From assembly GCA_965197275.1 (NCBI GenBank), contig CBDAMQ010000026.1:1-64000 (forward strand): a stretch of 64,000 nt of DNA, in the 5' to 3' direction. Source of the stretch: DASCOT01 sp965197275. Its GTDB lineage: Bacteria; Acidobacteriota; UBA890; WLXD01. How positions within the stretch are numbered: position 1 is the stretch's first letter; the number at the start of each line of letters is the position of its first letter. Below, in pieces: positions 53,732 through 63,118 of the stretch. The position numbers and the translations under genes were made by a program. The notes under the pieces were generated by a model. The model did not search any database, had not been told where the DNA came from, and saw nothing but the letters and a program-made list of their open reading frames with translations.

Positions 53732-56603
53732 TTGGCACCGACACGACCACTTACGAGAACCTCCAGGGGGCTGCCGTTGAGGTCGGCAGCAGTGATGTTG
53801 ACGCTATAGGCGCCTGGCGTGACGACGGTGTCCCGGGGAATCTCGAGGGCCCACTCCGTCGCGTCGGCACTGTCGCCCACGGCGGTCATCGGGAGAGGCC
53901 CGAGTACACAGTTCAGCGGATCGTCGGTCCGCGCCAGACAGCCGACAGCCGCGGACCTCATGGGCTCGCTGAAGCCGACCGTCACCTCCAGGCCGCGGGA
54001 CGCGGTACCCCGGGAGGGGATGGCTTCCGATACGAGTTCACTCAGCAGGTCACCGCTCGCTTCGCTCCAGGTCCAATCCCGCGTGAACAACAACCACAGC
54101 TCCGGCGAGATCCGGACCCGCTGGAGGGAGGGACGGAAGTTGTCGACCACGAATTCGAGCGCGATCGGCCCTACGTCCTGGCGCAGATCACGAACTCGCA
54201 AGAAGAGCTCGTACCGACCATCTGGGAACCGAGCTTCGCTATTGTCATTCGCTCGATCAGCGTCCGAACCCGTGATTTCCGTGCTGCTGCTGCTGTTGGC
54301 TTTGGCGTCGGTTCGCCAGAACTGACAGTGGCCATTGTCCGCGGTCGAAACTCCATCGCGGACCGAATTGGTTACCACCCACGACAGGTAGGTTGGCCAC
54401 CGCACCATTCCTTCACCCATCGTTGCGGGATGATCTGCCGACACCGAGCAGGCGCGGCCCCTGACTGTGCCGAGGTTTCCTTCCAAGAGGGTCAGTCGAG
54501 TCATGGGGTTGGTTGACGAGCCTATCGTCGCTTCACCCCCGCTGGACTGCTTGACCCAGGCTTCGATCTCGTACGGTGCGACACGCAGATCCGGGTTCGA
54601 CGCCATCAGGTCACTGATGTCGGCGATCAGGTCGACATCTCCGGCAGCGTCGGTAAGCGATTTGAAGCCGGTCCCGCATGGAGGGGGGTCGTTGCGACAC
54701 GCACCGATTTTTGGGGCGTCCCCGGCGTCCAAGGGCCAGGACTCGACAATCTGAAGGATCGCCTTGTCGCCGCCTGTGTCCTGCAGAGAGATATCTTGGT
54801 CTTGCGGATCCTGACTCGAGTCCAGAACGCTCAGTGGGTTCAAGGTCGTCTCTGTGCTGTTGTTCAAATCGATCGCCGTCCGGATCTGGTAGTGAAGATG
54901 TGACGCAGCCGACGAGACGGAATTCGTAGGGCCCTCTATCATTCCGAGCACAGCTCCGGCCGAAAACAAGGTGCCTTTGACACATGGGCCCCACATGTGG
55001 GTGTAGATATCGACGTCGACATCGTCGGCGGCAGCCCCAGTCTGGACCTCGAGGACGATTTCACTGGCGATGTCACTGTTCCCTGCGTTCGTGCACTTCT
55101 CGACGACGCCACCCCTGACTACGCGAACGTCTGTACCCTCCGACGCCAGAAGATCTATCCCGTTGTGCAGCTCCACCTCGTTTCGTTCGACCTTGCTGAA
55201 GCCGGTGCCGTAGCTGTGGAGAATCGAGGGCGTTCCGGTCCCCACGGGAGGCCACTGAGTAATACCGATCGCCGAGAGCCAACCGGAGTAGGTCCACTCG
55301 GACGTCACCCCGAACGTGCCCTGGCTTCGCAGCCGGTAGCGGATTCGGCCCGTCGACGGGACGTCAGTCTCGACTGAGCTCCTCTGCTGCCCGGGCATGC
55401 GGTCTACAGGCTCCCACGACTCACCCTGATCACAGTCGTCGTCGGAGCCAGCCGCGCTGGCACGTCTGTCGAGCTCGAACGCCTCGACGCCGGCACCGGA
55501 CCTCCACGTCAGATAGACACTGTTGGCGGTCCCGTCGTAGAGCGGGCGCGCCTCGAACGATGTGGGCTTCCTCAGCGTCCGAATAGTGAGCGCGTCATCG
55601 TAGGTCCATTTGTATTCCACTATTCTCTCGCCGACTCGAATTCGGACGCTCTGCTGATCCACCTCCAGCGGCCCGGTGGGTACGCCCTCCGGGAGGTCCC
55701 GGCTGGCCAGCACTCGACCGGTCTGTCGATCGAGAGCCGTGATACGGCCACGCTCGGAGTCGCGCGCCCGCCTCTCGACGATGAAGAGCAGCTTCCCGTC
55801 TGGGGAGATGGCGGGCTGCTGTGCGGCCGTCGGCCACGGCCACAGATTCCCTTCTCTACTCCAGCGAAGTCCGGTGACCAGATCGAAGAGGAGATAACCG
55901 TAGCTCCCGACAACGAGGATGTCGGTATCCCCTCCCGGGAAGAGGGTTTGCCTCACCGCGCCGATGCCGCTAGCCTTGCCGATGGCCCCGACTTCGTGAA
56001 GAACAGCACGTGGTCCTGGTAGTGCTTCATTCGAAACTCGGACATCGCCACGATGACCGTGCTCCCGGTCGGGTGCACCGCGAGATCCCGTACCCCTAGG
56101 TGCTTCGGTAGCGCATGCTCCCACTGCTTGGCGCCGTCGGTCGAGTAGAGTGCGACGCGCCAATCGCGGGGGTGGTCGAGACGAGATGCGGTCAACGCAG
56201 CCCAACCGTCGGCGGTAACACGCAGCTGTCCGTCAGGCCCGTAGATTCCGTGGACCGCCGCTCTCTCGTGTTCCTGGTCACCGCTCCAAAATACGTCGAA
56301 CGCCCGCGGATCATGCCTGTCCGTGGCATCTCCGAACTTCACCACGATTCCCGATTCCGCGACCACAGCGGAGAGCTCTCCATCTCGGTAGACTCGCCCG
56401 GAGCCGAATGTTTCGCGGTCGGGATCGGGCATCGTCACATCGCGGAAGATCGGCGCGGAGAAGTCCAGACTTCCAGCTACGGTCGAGTCGGGCACCTGCA
56501 GGTTCGCCGGCCCTCGAAATGCCGAGATGCACAGGCCCAACGCGATTCCGAGAGCGCAGAGCGCTAGAAGGCGTTCGACAGCAACAAATCCCTGAGTACG
56601 CAT
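53728..56603 (-). pseudogene. Exported M23-domain (LytM) protein with propeller-like N-terminus, one-base frameshift
   Basis: Two minus-strand frames (ending at 55953 and starting before 56205) join into one product. The first has a membrane anchor (LLALCALGIALGLCISAF) and propeller-like repeats ending HVLFFTKSG. The second picks up as AIGKASGIGAVRQTLFPGG and leads through SPDGKLLFIVERR to a LytM/M23 domain with ELHNGIDLL and SHLHYQIR, the zinc-ligand motifs, near the middle. It ends in an Ig-like sandwich. Loss of one G in the run at 55986-55989 (CCCC on the plus strand) explains the break. A sequencing error is as likely as decay. ATG 56603 is the chosen start. Confidence 0.7.
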
Positions 56604-56622
56604 CCTCGTCCAGCCAGGATGT

Positions 56623-56642
56623 GGCACCGCCTCTGCGGTGCC
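56623..56642 (-). promoter_or_regulatory. Perfect hairpin upstream of the M23 gene
   Basis: GGCACCGC-ctct-GCGGTGCC is a perfect 8-bp stem with a 4-base loop, about 20 bases before ATG 56603 on the minus strand. It could be a 5' leader structure. If the true start lies further upstream it is coding sequence instead. Confidence 0.3.
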
Positions 56643-56995
56643 GGTCGCCGCAGCGGCCCGGTCGCCTGACGGTTCGCTGTTGTGTTCCGACCGTACCAGC
56701 TCTGTCTTCGCGGCGGAACAGCGCCGGCGACTCGACGGCAGTAACCATGCGACGCCACTTCGCTCTCGAGTGTTCGGAATCTGGACGCGATAGACGTATC
56801 TTGTGATGGGAACGTTCGATTCCTGTGAGAGTGCCTGGCCCATTCAACGCCATCCCCTTCGTCGTGCTGCCGGGTCAAGGGACTAAGGTCACTGTTCCTG
56901 GTTGCCAGCGTGCGTGCTGAGATCAACGAGACCAAAGTCTTGATGACCTTCTTCGACGGTAGGTTGGTGTACGCGGCACCCGACGGGGGCAAGCG

Positions 56996-57553
56996 ATGAA
57001 GTTTCAGGTAGTAGCAGCCGCATCCCTGTTCATCGGCGCCGCCTGGGCGCTCGGCGCCATGGGGCGCGTCGTCTGGTGCGAGGGTGGCCAGGCGCACCTG
57101 TACTCGGCCGACATCTGGAGCATGCACAACTCGCAGCATCTGGCCGATCCCTACACGCTGACGCATGTTCTCCACGGGGTGGCGTTCTACGGCCTGCTGT
57201 GGCTGATCGCCGGGACGAGGCTGTCGAACGCCTGGCGCTTCGTCGTGACGCTGGCGATGGAGACCGTCTGGGAGGTGTTCGAGAACACGCCGTACATGAT
57301 CGACCGCTATCGTGAATCGACGATCTCGCTCGATTACTACGGCGACAGCATCGTCAACTCGCTGGGCGACATCGTCGCCTGCGGCATCGGCTACGCGCTG
57401 GCGGCCACGATCCCGACCTGGGCCTCGGTCGGTGGCTTCCTCGGAATCGAAACCCTGTTGATCTTGTGGATCCGCGACAGCCTGCTTCTCAACATCTTGA
57501 TGCTGATCTATCCGCTCGACGCAGTGAGGAACTGGCAACTCCCCGGCGGATAG
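56996..57553 (+). CDS. DUF2585 (UPF0314) membrane protein
   Basis: A 185-residue integral membrane protein with about five transmembrane segments (VVAAASLFIGAAWALGAMG, LTHVLHGVAFYGLLWLIAG, and others). It matches DUF2585 through CEGGQAHLYSADIWSMHNSQH, HVLHGVAFYGLLW, ETVWEVFENTPYMIDRYR and SLDYYGDSIVNSLGDIVAC. The family is widespread in alphaproteobacteria and its function is unknown. It stands alone between divergent and co-directional genes of other kinds. Confidence 0.88.
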   Translation: MKFQVVAAASLFIGAAWALGAMGRVVWCEGGQAHLYSADIWSMHNSQHLADPYTLTHVLHGVAFYGLLWLIAGTRLSNAWRFVVTLAMETVWEVFENTPYMIDRYRESTISLDYYGDSIVNSLGDIVACGIGYALAATIPTWASVGGFLGIETLLILWIRDSLLLNILMLIYPLDAVRNWQLPGG

Positions 57554-57674
57554 GAGAGCTTGGGTGCCCGTTGTGGACCTTCTTCTGATGACATCAAAGC
57601 AATCTAGACCTATGTTTGTTGATCCACCGGCTCGACCCGCCGGCGAACGGCTGCCCGATCATCCGAGGTGAACC

Positions 57675-59135
57675 ATGTTCAGATCCAGCTTCGCAATGAT
57701 GAAGGCGTCGGTGTTCGTGATCTTGGCGCTCTCACTGACATCGTCGTCGTTGAACGCTCAGACCCCGAATCCCGGCGACGATCCTGACGTCCAGGGGGCA
57801 ATCAGGCTCTTTTCCGCCTGGCTGGATGGCCAGCTCACCTGGCGTGAGCTTCCCGGCGTGGCGGTGGGTGTGGTCGCCGACCAGAAGCTGGTGTGGAGCC
57901 AGGGCTTCGGCTACGCCGACATCGCCGCCGAACGGCCGATGACGCGGGATACCCGGTTTCGGATGGCGTCGCACAGCAAGCTGTTTACCGCCACCGCGAT
58001 CATGCAGCTGCGTGAGCAGGGCGAGCTCCGGCTCGACGACCCGGTGTCGCGGTACCTGCCCTGGTTTCAGGTCAGGTCGGCGCAGCCAGACGATCCGCCG
58101 ATCACCATCGAGCACCTGCTGACCCACAGCTCGGGTCTGCCGCGCGAGGCGGGCGACCACTGGACGACACGCGATTTCCCCACCCAGGACGAGCTCCAGA
58201 ACCTGATTCCCGAGCGCCAGGCGGCCTTCTCTCCCGAGGTCCGTTGGAAGTATTCCAACCTGGCGTACTCGATTGCCGGAATGGTGGTGGAAGCGGTGAG
58301 CGGCCAGGGGTGGGCAGACTACCTGCAGACCAATATCTTCGATCCGCTCGGAATGACCTCGTCGAGCGTCGACCGTTCGGTCGAGGGGTTGGCCACCGGC
58401 TACACGAGCCGGCAGCGCGACGGTTCGAGAGACACGATCGCCTTCGTCGACGCGCGCGGTATGGCGGCGGCGACCGGACTCACGTCGACGGTCGCGGACA
58501 TGGCGAAGTTCGTCTCGGCACAGTTCCGCAAGGGACAGCGGGGCGGTGATCGGATTCTCAGCACCGCGTCGCTTCGCGAGATGCACCGAGTCCGAATGCT
58601 GGAGAACACCTGGACCAGAGGGCAGGGCATCGGGTTCTCGGTTCGGAGGGTGGACGACAAACTGTATGTCGGTCACGGCGGCGGCTATCCGGGGTACACG
58701 ACGAACACGACGATCCAGCTCGACTCGAAGGTGGGCGTGGTCGTGCTGACGAATACGAACGACTCGAACCCGAGCCAGATCGGCGAACAGCTCATGAACA
58801 CCGTGGGCGCCGCGGTTGCCGAGGCCACGAAGGTCGAGGTCGACAAGGTTGCCTGGGATCCGTCCTGGGCACGGTTTGCAGGTTTGTACCGGCGGCCCGG
58901 AAGGGGTAGCGAGTCACAGGTCGTGCTGTTGAACGAGCGCCTGGTGATCATGAGCCCGAGCTCGTCGAACGTCGACAACCCGATCCGACTCGAACCACTC
59001 GGCAATGGCGTCTTTCGCTATACCGCTTCCACAGGAGGCAGCATCGTCGGCGAGGATGTCCGCTTCCTGGAGGAGAACGGCGCAGTCGTTCGGATGTTCG
59101 TGGGGGACTCGTTCCTGGACCGGGTAAGGGATTAG
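57675..59135 (+). CDS. Beta-lactamase-fold serine hydrolase, exported
   Basis: A 486-residue protein with a signal peptide (VFVILALSLTSSSLNA). The serine hydrolase domain shows S-x-x-K as SHSK (about residue 99), YSN in KYSNLAYSI (about 193), HLLTHSSGLPRE, and GHGGGYPG in place of KTG. A C-terminal beta domain (WARFAGLYRRPGRGSE onwards) is present as in the paralogue at 36417, to which it is only distantly similar. A D-aminopeptidase or esterase role is as likely as any other. AGGTGA before ATG 57675 is a weak Shine-Dalgarno. Confidence 0.88.
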   Translation: MFRSSFAMMKASVFVILALSLTSSSLNAQTPNPGDDPDVQGAIRLFSAWLDGQLTWRELPGVAVGVVADQKLVWSQGFGYADIAAERPMTRDTRFRMASHSKLFTATAIMQLREQGELRLDDPVSRYLPWFQVRSAQPDDPPITIEHLLTHSSGLPREAGDHWTTRDFPTQDELQNLIPERQAAFSPEVRWKYSNLAYSIAGMVVEAVSGQGWADYLQTNIFDPLGMTSSSVDRSVEGLATGYTSRQRDGSRDTIAFVDARGMAAATGLTSTVADMAKFVSAQFRKGQRGGDRILSTASLREMHRVRMLENTWTRGQGIGFSVRRVDDKLYVGHGGGYPGYTTNTTIQLDSKVGVVVLTNTNDSNPSQIGEQLMNTVGAAVAEATKVEVDKVAWDPSWARFAGLYRRPGRGSESQVVLLNERLVIMSPSSSNVDNPIRLEPLGNGVFRYTASTGGSIVGEDVRFLEENGAVVRMFVGDSFLDRVRD

Positions 59136-59179
59136 TTATCGTCCGACGGCCCCAGGATCTGATCGCCCCGACGCCGACG

Positions 59180-60556
59180 CTATTGGGTCGCCGCCCGTGC
59201 CCGTTCCAGGCTCGTAGCCCAGGTAGACGCCCGCCCCTCGTCGCCCTGGCGCGCCCGCCACTCCACCAGCATGCGCTCAGCTTCACGCCACTGTCGTTGC
59301 GTTATTGCCTCGGGGATCGACACCGCGAGATCCGCAAGCCGTGCTTGCCGTCTTTCCGTCTTTCTCCTCGCCGACTTGAGCACCGCCGCCCATTTGGTCG
59401 CACTACCTGGTTCACCGCCGATAGCCAGCCATTCCTCCAACATCCCGTCGGCGTCGTTGAGCCGCTGCTCCTGTAGCGCCCGTGGGATCGACTCTCCAAG
59501 CTCGTCCCGCCGCTGTTGGCGTGTGACGCCTATTCGGCTGCTGATGAACGTCGATGCTGCGAGCACCGCCACAAGCACGATCGCTACAACGGCCCAGCGC
59601 CAGCTCTGGGACGGCGGCGCTTCTAGCTCGCCACCTTCTGTCTCGGTCGATCTGCTTTTCTCGGTCGATCTGTTGAGGACAGCCGTTTCAATGTGGAGCG
59701 CTTCGCTATGAAAAAGGGGCGATACGAGTGCATCGGAGAGCTCGGAGCAATTCTCGAACCGTTGCTGCGGATCGCGGCTCAGCGATCTCATCAGGGCATC
59801 GGCAGCGTCTCGAGGAATTGTCGGCACTAGAACGCCGATTGGCTCCGGATCCTGCGTCGTCTTCGCGAGCAGCAAAGCCGGTATGTTCGAAGACCCGATC
59901 GGGAGTTGCCCAGACAGCGCCTGATAGACCATCGCAGCAAGGCTGTATTGATCGGACTGTGGCCCAACGCGTTCGCCCAGCCCTGCCTCCGGTGCCATGT
60001 ACGCGGGCGATCCGACAATCCCGCCGGCCTCGGTCATGGTGACCGCGGCATCCGTCTCATCGAGCACCTTGGCGATTCCGAAGTCGGCGAGATACGGGTT
60101 CCCGTCATCATCGAACAGCACGTTCGCCGGCTTTAGGTCGCGATGCAGGATCCCCTGTCGGTGAATGCGGTCCAAAGCCGAGGCGATCGGCGGGACCCAC
60201 TTCAGCACCTCCGCCGTTGGTAGGCGTCCGCCGGCAGCTTTCAGACGATCGGCTGCCGTACCGCCCGACAGGTACTGCATGACCAAGAATGGGAGCCCGT
60301 CGTGCTCGTCGCCGTCGAAGACTTTGACGATGTTGGGATGGTCGACCTCGATCAGGCGCTCCGTCTCTTTGATGAAGCGCCGTGTGAACGTGGGGTCATC
60401 CGTGAGCTCCCTGATGGGGAACTTCACGACGACCTTGCGATCTCGGAATTTCGTGTCGGTAGCCAGTTACACCGTTCCCATCGCGCCGTGGCCGAGTCGG
60501 CGCTCGAGGCGGTACCGCCCGTCGATTACCTGGTTGACGAGGTCGGAGTCGCTCAT
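59180..60556 (-). pseudogene. Serine/threonine kinase with C-terminal transmembrane/repeat region, nonsense codon in glycine loop
   Basis: Reading from ATG 60556 gives MSDSDLVNQVIDGRYRLERR and then LGHGAMGTV followed by TAA (60469-60467), then LATDTKFRDRKVVVKFPIRE. The TAA stands where relatives have Tyr (G-T-V-Y), one base from TAC. The rest is intact: Lys in VVVKFP, HRDLKPANVLF, DFGIAKV, GSPAYMAPE, a transmembrane helix (VAIVLVAVLAASTFI) and a helical repeat tail (WREAERMLVEWRARQGDEG). An alternative GTG start at 60427 would lose the glycine loop. As read, no functional kinase is made. Confidence 0.78.
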
Positions 60557-60611
60557 GCCAGCAAGGGAACCACCTGATGCGCGGTTTTGCGACCGGCACG
60601 GTCGGCGTCCT

Positions 60612-62084
60612 TCAGTGGCTCGATATCTCCCAGCGCGTCGCTTCGAAGGCCGCGAAGTCGTCGCCGAGCCGACCGAGTAGGCGCTGCCGGTCCGCAGCCG
60701 GGAGGAAGCTGTAAGTAATGCTGTTCATGGCGAGGGTCTTCAGCATCGAATACGACACGTTTTCGTTAAGCGCCGCGAGCTCGAACTGCTGCTGCATGTC
60801 GGAGTACATCGGGCCGGGGTCGTCGGTGGACAGGGCTACCGGCACGCCGGCCGCCAGGTAGTCGACAAGCGGATGACCGAGGGGGTCGACGCCCAGCAGT
60901 TGCCGGTTGCTCTCGAGGTTGATCTCGGCGGCGACGCCGCGTCGCTTCATCTCCGCCAGCAGCCGCGCCGGATCAGGATCGGCACGCAGCGCGGTGGCGT
61001 GGCCGATACGATGCGCGGCCGCACCACCTGCCTCGACCGGGGCGACAGCGAGCGCTATGTGGCGTTCGGCGCCGAGGGCCTTGGTCAGCTCGTCGGTCAT
61101 CTCGCCGGCGTGCAAGGTTCGCTTCACGTCCGGGTAGTAGGCGGCCATCTCGCCGAACATCCGCATGTGGAGCTCGTAGTCCCTGACCGAGATCGGGTGC
61201 GTTTCGGGACCGGCAAAGTTGATTCCTACGACGACAGGGCTCGCCTGGGCGACCTCGTAGGCCAGCAGCAGCCGCACGAAGACGATCTTCGGGTCGACGG
61301 TGCGCACCAGGATGCGCTGGAAGCGCACGAACACGTCGCATCCCGGGTCGGGGCTGCTGCCGCCGCACCCGAGATGCCGATCCGACTCATCCAGCTCCAG
61401 CGGCAGCGACTCGACGGTCGCGTCAACGATCTCGGCGAACAGTGGGTGCGCCAGCACCGTGCTCCGGAGCTCGGCCAGATCATCGTTCCATAGGGTCGAG
61501 CTGATGAGCTCATCACGTGCCTCTCGCGCCGGCGTAGAGCCACCGGAGGTCTCAAGGTAGATGACGCCTTCACGAGCTGCGAGCGCCCTCACCTCGGCCA
61601 GCACGAGGGAGAAGTCGCGTCGCGCCAGGCCTGATTGGCCGAAGGTGGTGAAGAAGTAATCGTTGGCCTCGATGCGGTCAATCGATGGGTCACGCGCCAG
61701 ATAATCCTGCATCGACCAGCGTCGTTCGATCTCGCGATGAAACGCAGCGTCATCCAGTGCCTCGACCAACGGTCGCTGATCGTCGCCGCAAGGGGGCATC
61801 CGCAGGATCCACACCGAGCCGGGGTCGGTCGGCAAGCACAGCCCATCGTCGGCGCCCATGCGGATGAGCTCGGCCGGGCGAATGCCTCCCGAGGCGTGAT
61901 GATGAAGATCGCCGCCCAGAGGCATGTGCTCCAGGAACTCGGCGAGCTTCGCCGGATCGTGGCGAATGCGCTCGAAGTACGCGCCGGTCGCGGCCTCCGT
62001 GTCGGCCGCATCCGGGCTGCACCCGGTCGTCACGGCGGTCAGCAAGCAGGCTGCGCCAATCCCCCAGCCGGTCTTGATCCTCAT
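60612..62084 (-). CDS. Exported adenosine deaminase-family lipoprotein
   Basis: About 490 residues of the amidohydrolase/ADA fold. Metal and substrate motifs are complete: LGGDLHHHASGG (His61-63 region), TLHAGEMTDE, HRIGHATAL and ALSTDDPGPMYSD. An N-terminal hydrophobic segment ends VTTGCS, a lipobox-like sequence with Cys22, so the enzyme is probably anchored outside the cytoplasm. It would convert adenosine, or a related purine nucleoside, to inosine. ATG 62084 has GAGGT before it. It starts 23 bases after the nucleoside phosphorylase gene on the same strand, and the two form one operon with the upstream molybdenum hydroxylase. Confidence 0.85.
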   Translation of the reverse strand: MRIKTGWGIGAACLLTAVTTGCSPDAADTEAATGAYFERIRHDPAKLAEFLEHMPLGGDLHHHASGGIRPAELIRMGADDGLCLPTDPGSVWILRMPPCGDDQRPLVEALDDAAFHREIERRWSMQDYLARDPSIDRIEANDYFFTTFGQSGLARRDFSLVLAEVRALAAREGVIYLETSGGSTPAREARDELISSTLWNDDLAELRSTVLAHPLFAEIVDATVESLPLELDESDRHLGCGGSSPDPGCDVFVRFQRILVRTVDPKIVFVRLLLAYEVAQASPVVVGINFAGPETHPISVRDYELHMRMFGEMAAYYPDVKRTLHAGEMTDELTKALGAERHIALAVAPVEAGGAAAHRIGHATALRADPDPARLLAEMKRRGVAAEINLESNRQLLGVDPLGHPLVDYLAAGVPVALSTDDPGPMYSDMQQQFELAALNENVSYSMLKTLAMNSITYSFLPAADRQRLLGRLGDDFAAFEATRWEISSH

Positions 62085-62107
62085 CGCTACCTCGAGTCGG
62101 TCCCTGC

Positions 62108-63082
62108 TTACTGGACGCTCTTGCCGGTGTACGACCCGAGCTTCCTTTCGCCATCGCACAGTGGCTCGTGCGACAGGTCGAGGGCGGGTACTCGCGCAAT
62201 GCTCTCCAAGACCACAGGCACCGCGCCGGCGGTGATGCGAGCGACGGCATTGCGCATGTCCTCGTAGTCGAACGGCCGCACCCCCATCGCCGGGTTGGAG
62301 ACCGAGTTCAGCACCGCAAAGCGTATGCCGAGTTGCCGCGCGTATACCGCCTCGGTACCGACGTTGTGGGTCACGAAATCGGCGCCCCAGGTGCGCATCA
62401 TGCGGATCTCTGCCGGTGTTTCGAAACGACCCGGATCATCCTGCACCATGGTTCCGGTGCGGTGCACGCGGCCCGGATAACGCTCGTCTGCGACCTGGAT
62501 CAACAGATCGCGGATCTGCGGGCAGAACGGCCGATCGAAGGTGGCGAAGTAGTCTCGGCTGCGCTCGGCAATGCCGGTGTGTCGTGCCGCGACTGCCCGG
62601 AGGATGCTCTGTGGTCGTTGGTTCCCGACGACGATCAGGTCGTCGACGATGACCAGGTCGTCGAAGTCGTATCCGGTGTTGATCGAGCCGCCGGTCGCAC
62701 CGCCGAACGCCACCTTCACTCCGAGGTCGTACAGCGCCAGCCAGGTCTTGACGAACTGCCAACCGGTCGGCTCGCCGTCGACGGCTGCCTCGCGGCCATG
62801 CATGCGGACGTAGTAGAACGGCACCCCCTTGAATCGCATGCGATAGATGGGCGGGCTTTCGCCGGCGACGGTTTGGACGGTGAAATCGCCCTCTTCCTCG
62901 ACCAGGCCCTTGCCGAAGGAGGCCGGATCGCCGAACGACGTACCACCGACGACGGCGACGATAACCTCGTCAGCAGCGGCATCCTGCGCCGGCATCGCCG
63001 TCGCCGACGCCGCCGAAACGCCGAAGGTGCTCAGCGCGCTGATGATCCCGAGCCAGAGCGCCTTCCGCGGAGCGTCGACCAT
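62108..63082 (-). CDS. Exported purine-nucleoside/MTA phosphorylase-like protein
   Basis: About 324 residues. A signal peptide (LGIISALSTFGVSAASATA) precedes VAVVGGTSFGDPASF, the start of a nucleoside phosphorylase fold (compare IGGTGLDDP). VAFGGATGGSINTGYDFDDLVIVDDLI and GADFVTHNVGTEAVYARQLGIRFAVLNSV are the phosphate/base-site and ribose-site regions of the MTA phosphorylase/PNP group. Classical members are cytoplasmic, so export is unusual. AAGGAGG stands six bases before ATG 63082. It begins 36 bases after the molybdenum hydroxylase stop and ends 23 bases before the adenosine deaminase. Confidence 0.82.
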   Translation of the reverse strand: MVDAPRKALWLGIISALSTFGVSAASATAMPAQDAAADEVIVAVVGGTSFGDPASFGKGLVEEEGDFTVQTVAGESPPIYRMRFKGVPFYYVRMHGREAAVDGEPTGWQFVKTWLALYDLGVKVAFGGATGGSINTGYDFDDLVIVDDLIVVGNQRPQSILRAVAARHTGIAERSRDYFATFDRPFCPQIRDLLIQVADERYPGRVHRTGTMVQDDPGRFETPAEIRMMRTWGADFVTHNVGTEAVYARQLGIRFAVLNSVSNPAMGVRPFDYEDMRNAVARITAGAVPVVLESIARVPALDLSHEPLCDGERKLGSYTGKSVQ

Positions 63083-63118
63083 GGAACCTCCTTGTCGTGT
63101 GCCGTTGCCCATTCGGTC

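Noticed and set aside
60467..60469. Recoding of the TAA in the kinase gene as an amino acid
   Set aside because: UAA is not a known selenocysteine or pyrrolysine codon, and no other gene in the window uses internal stops.
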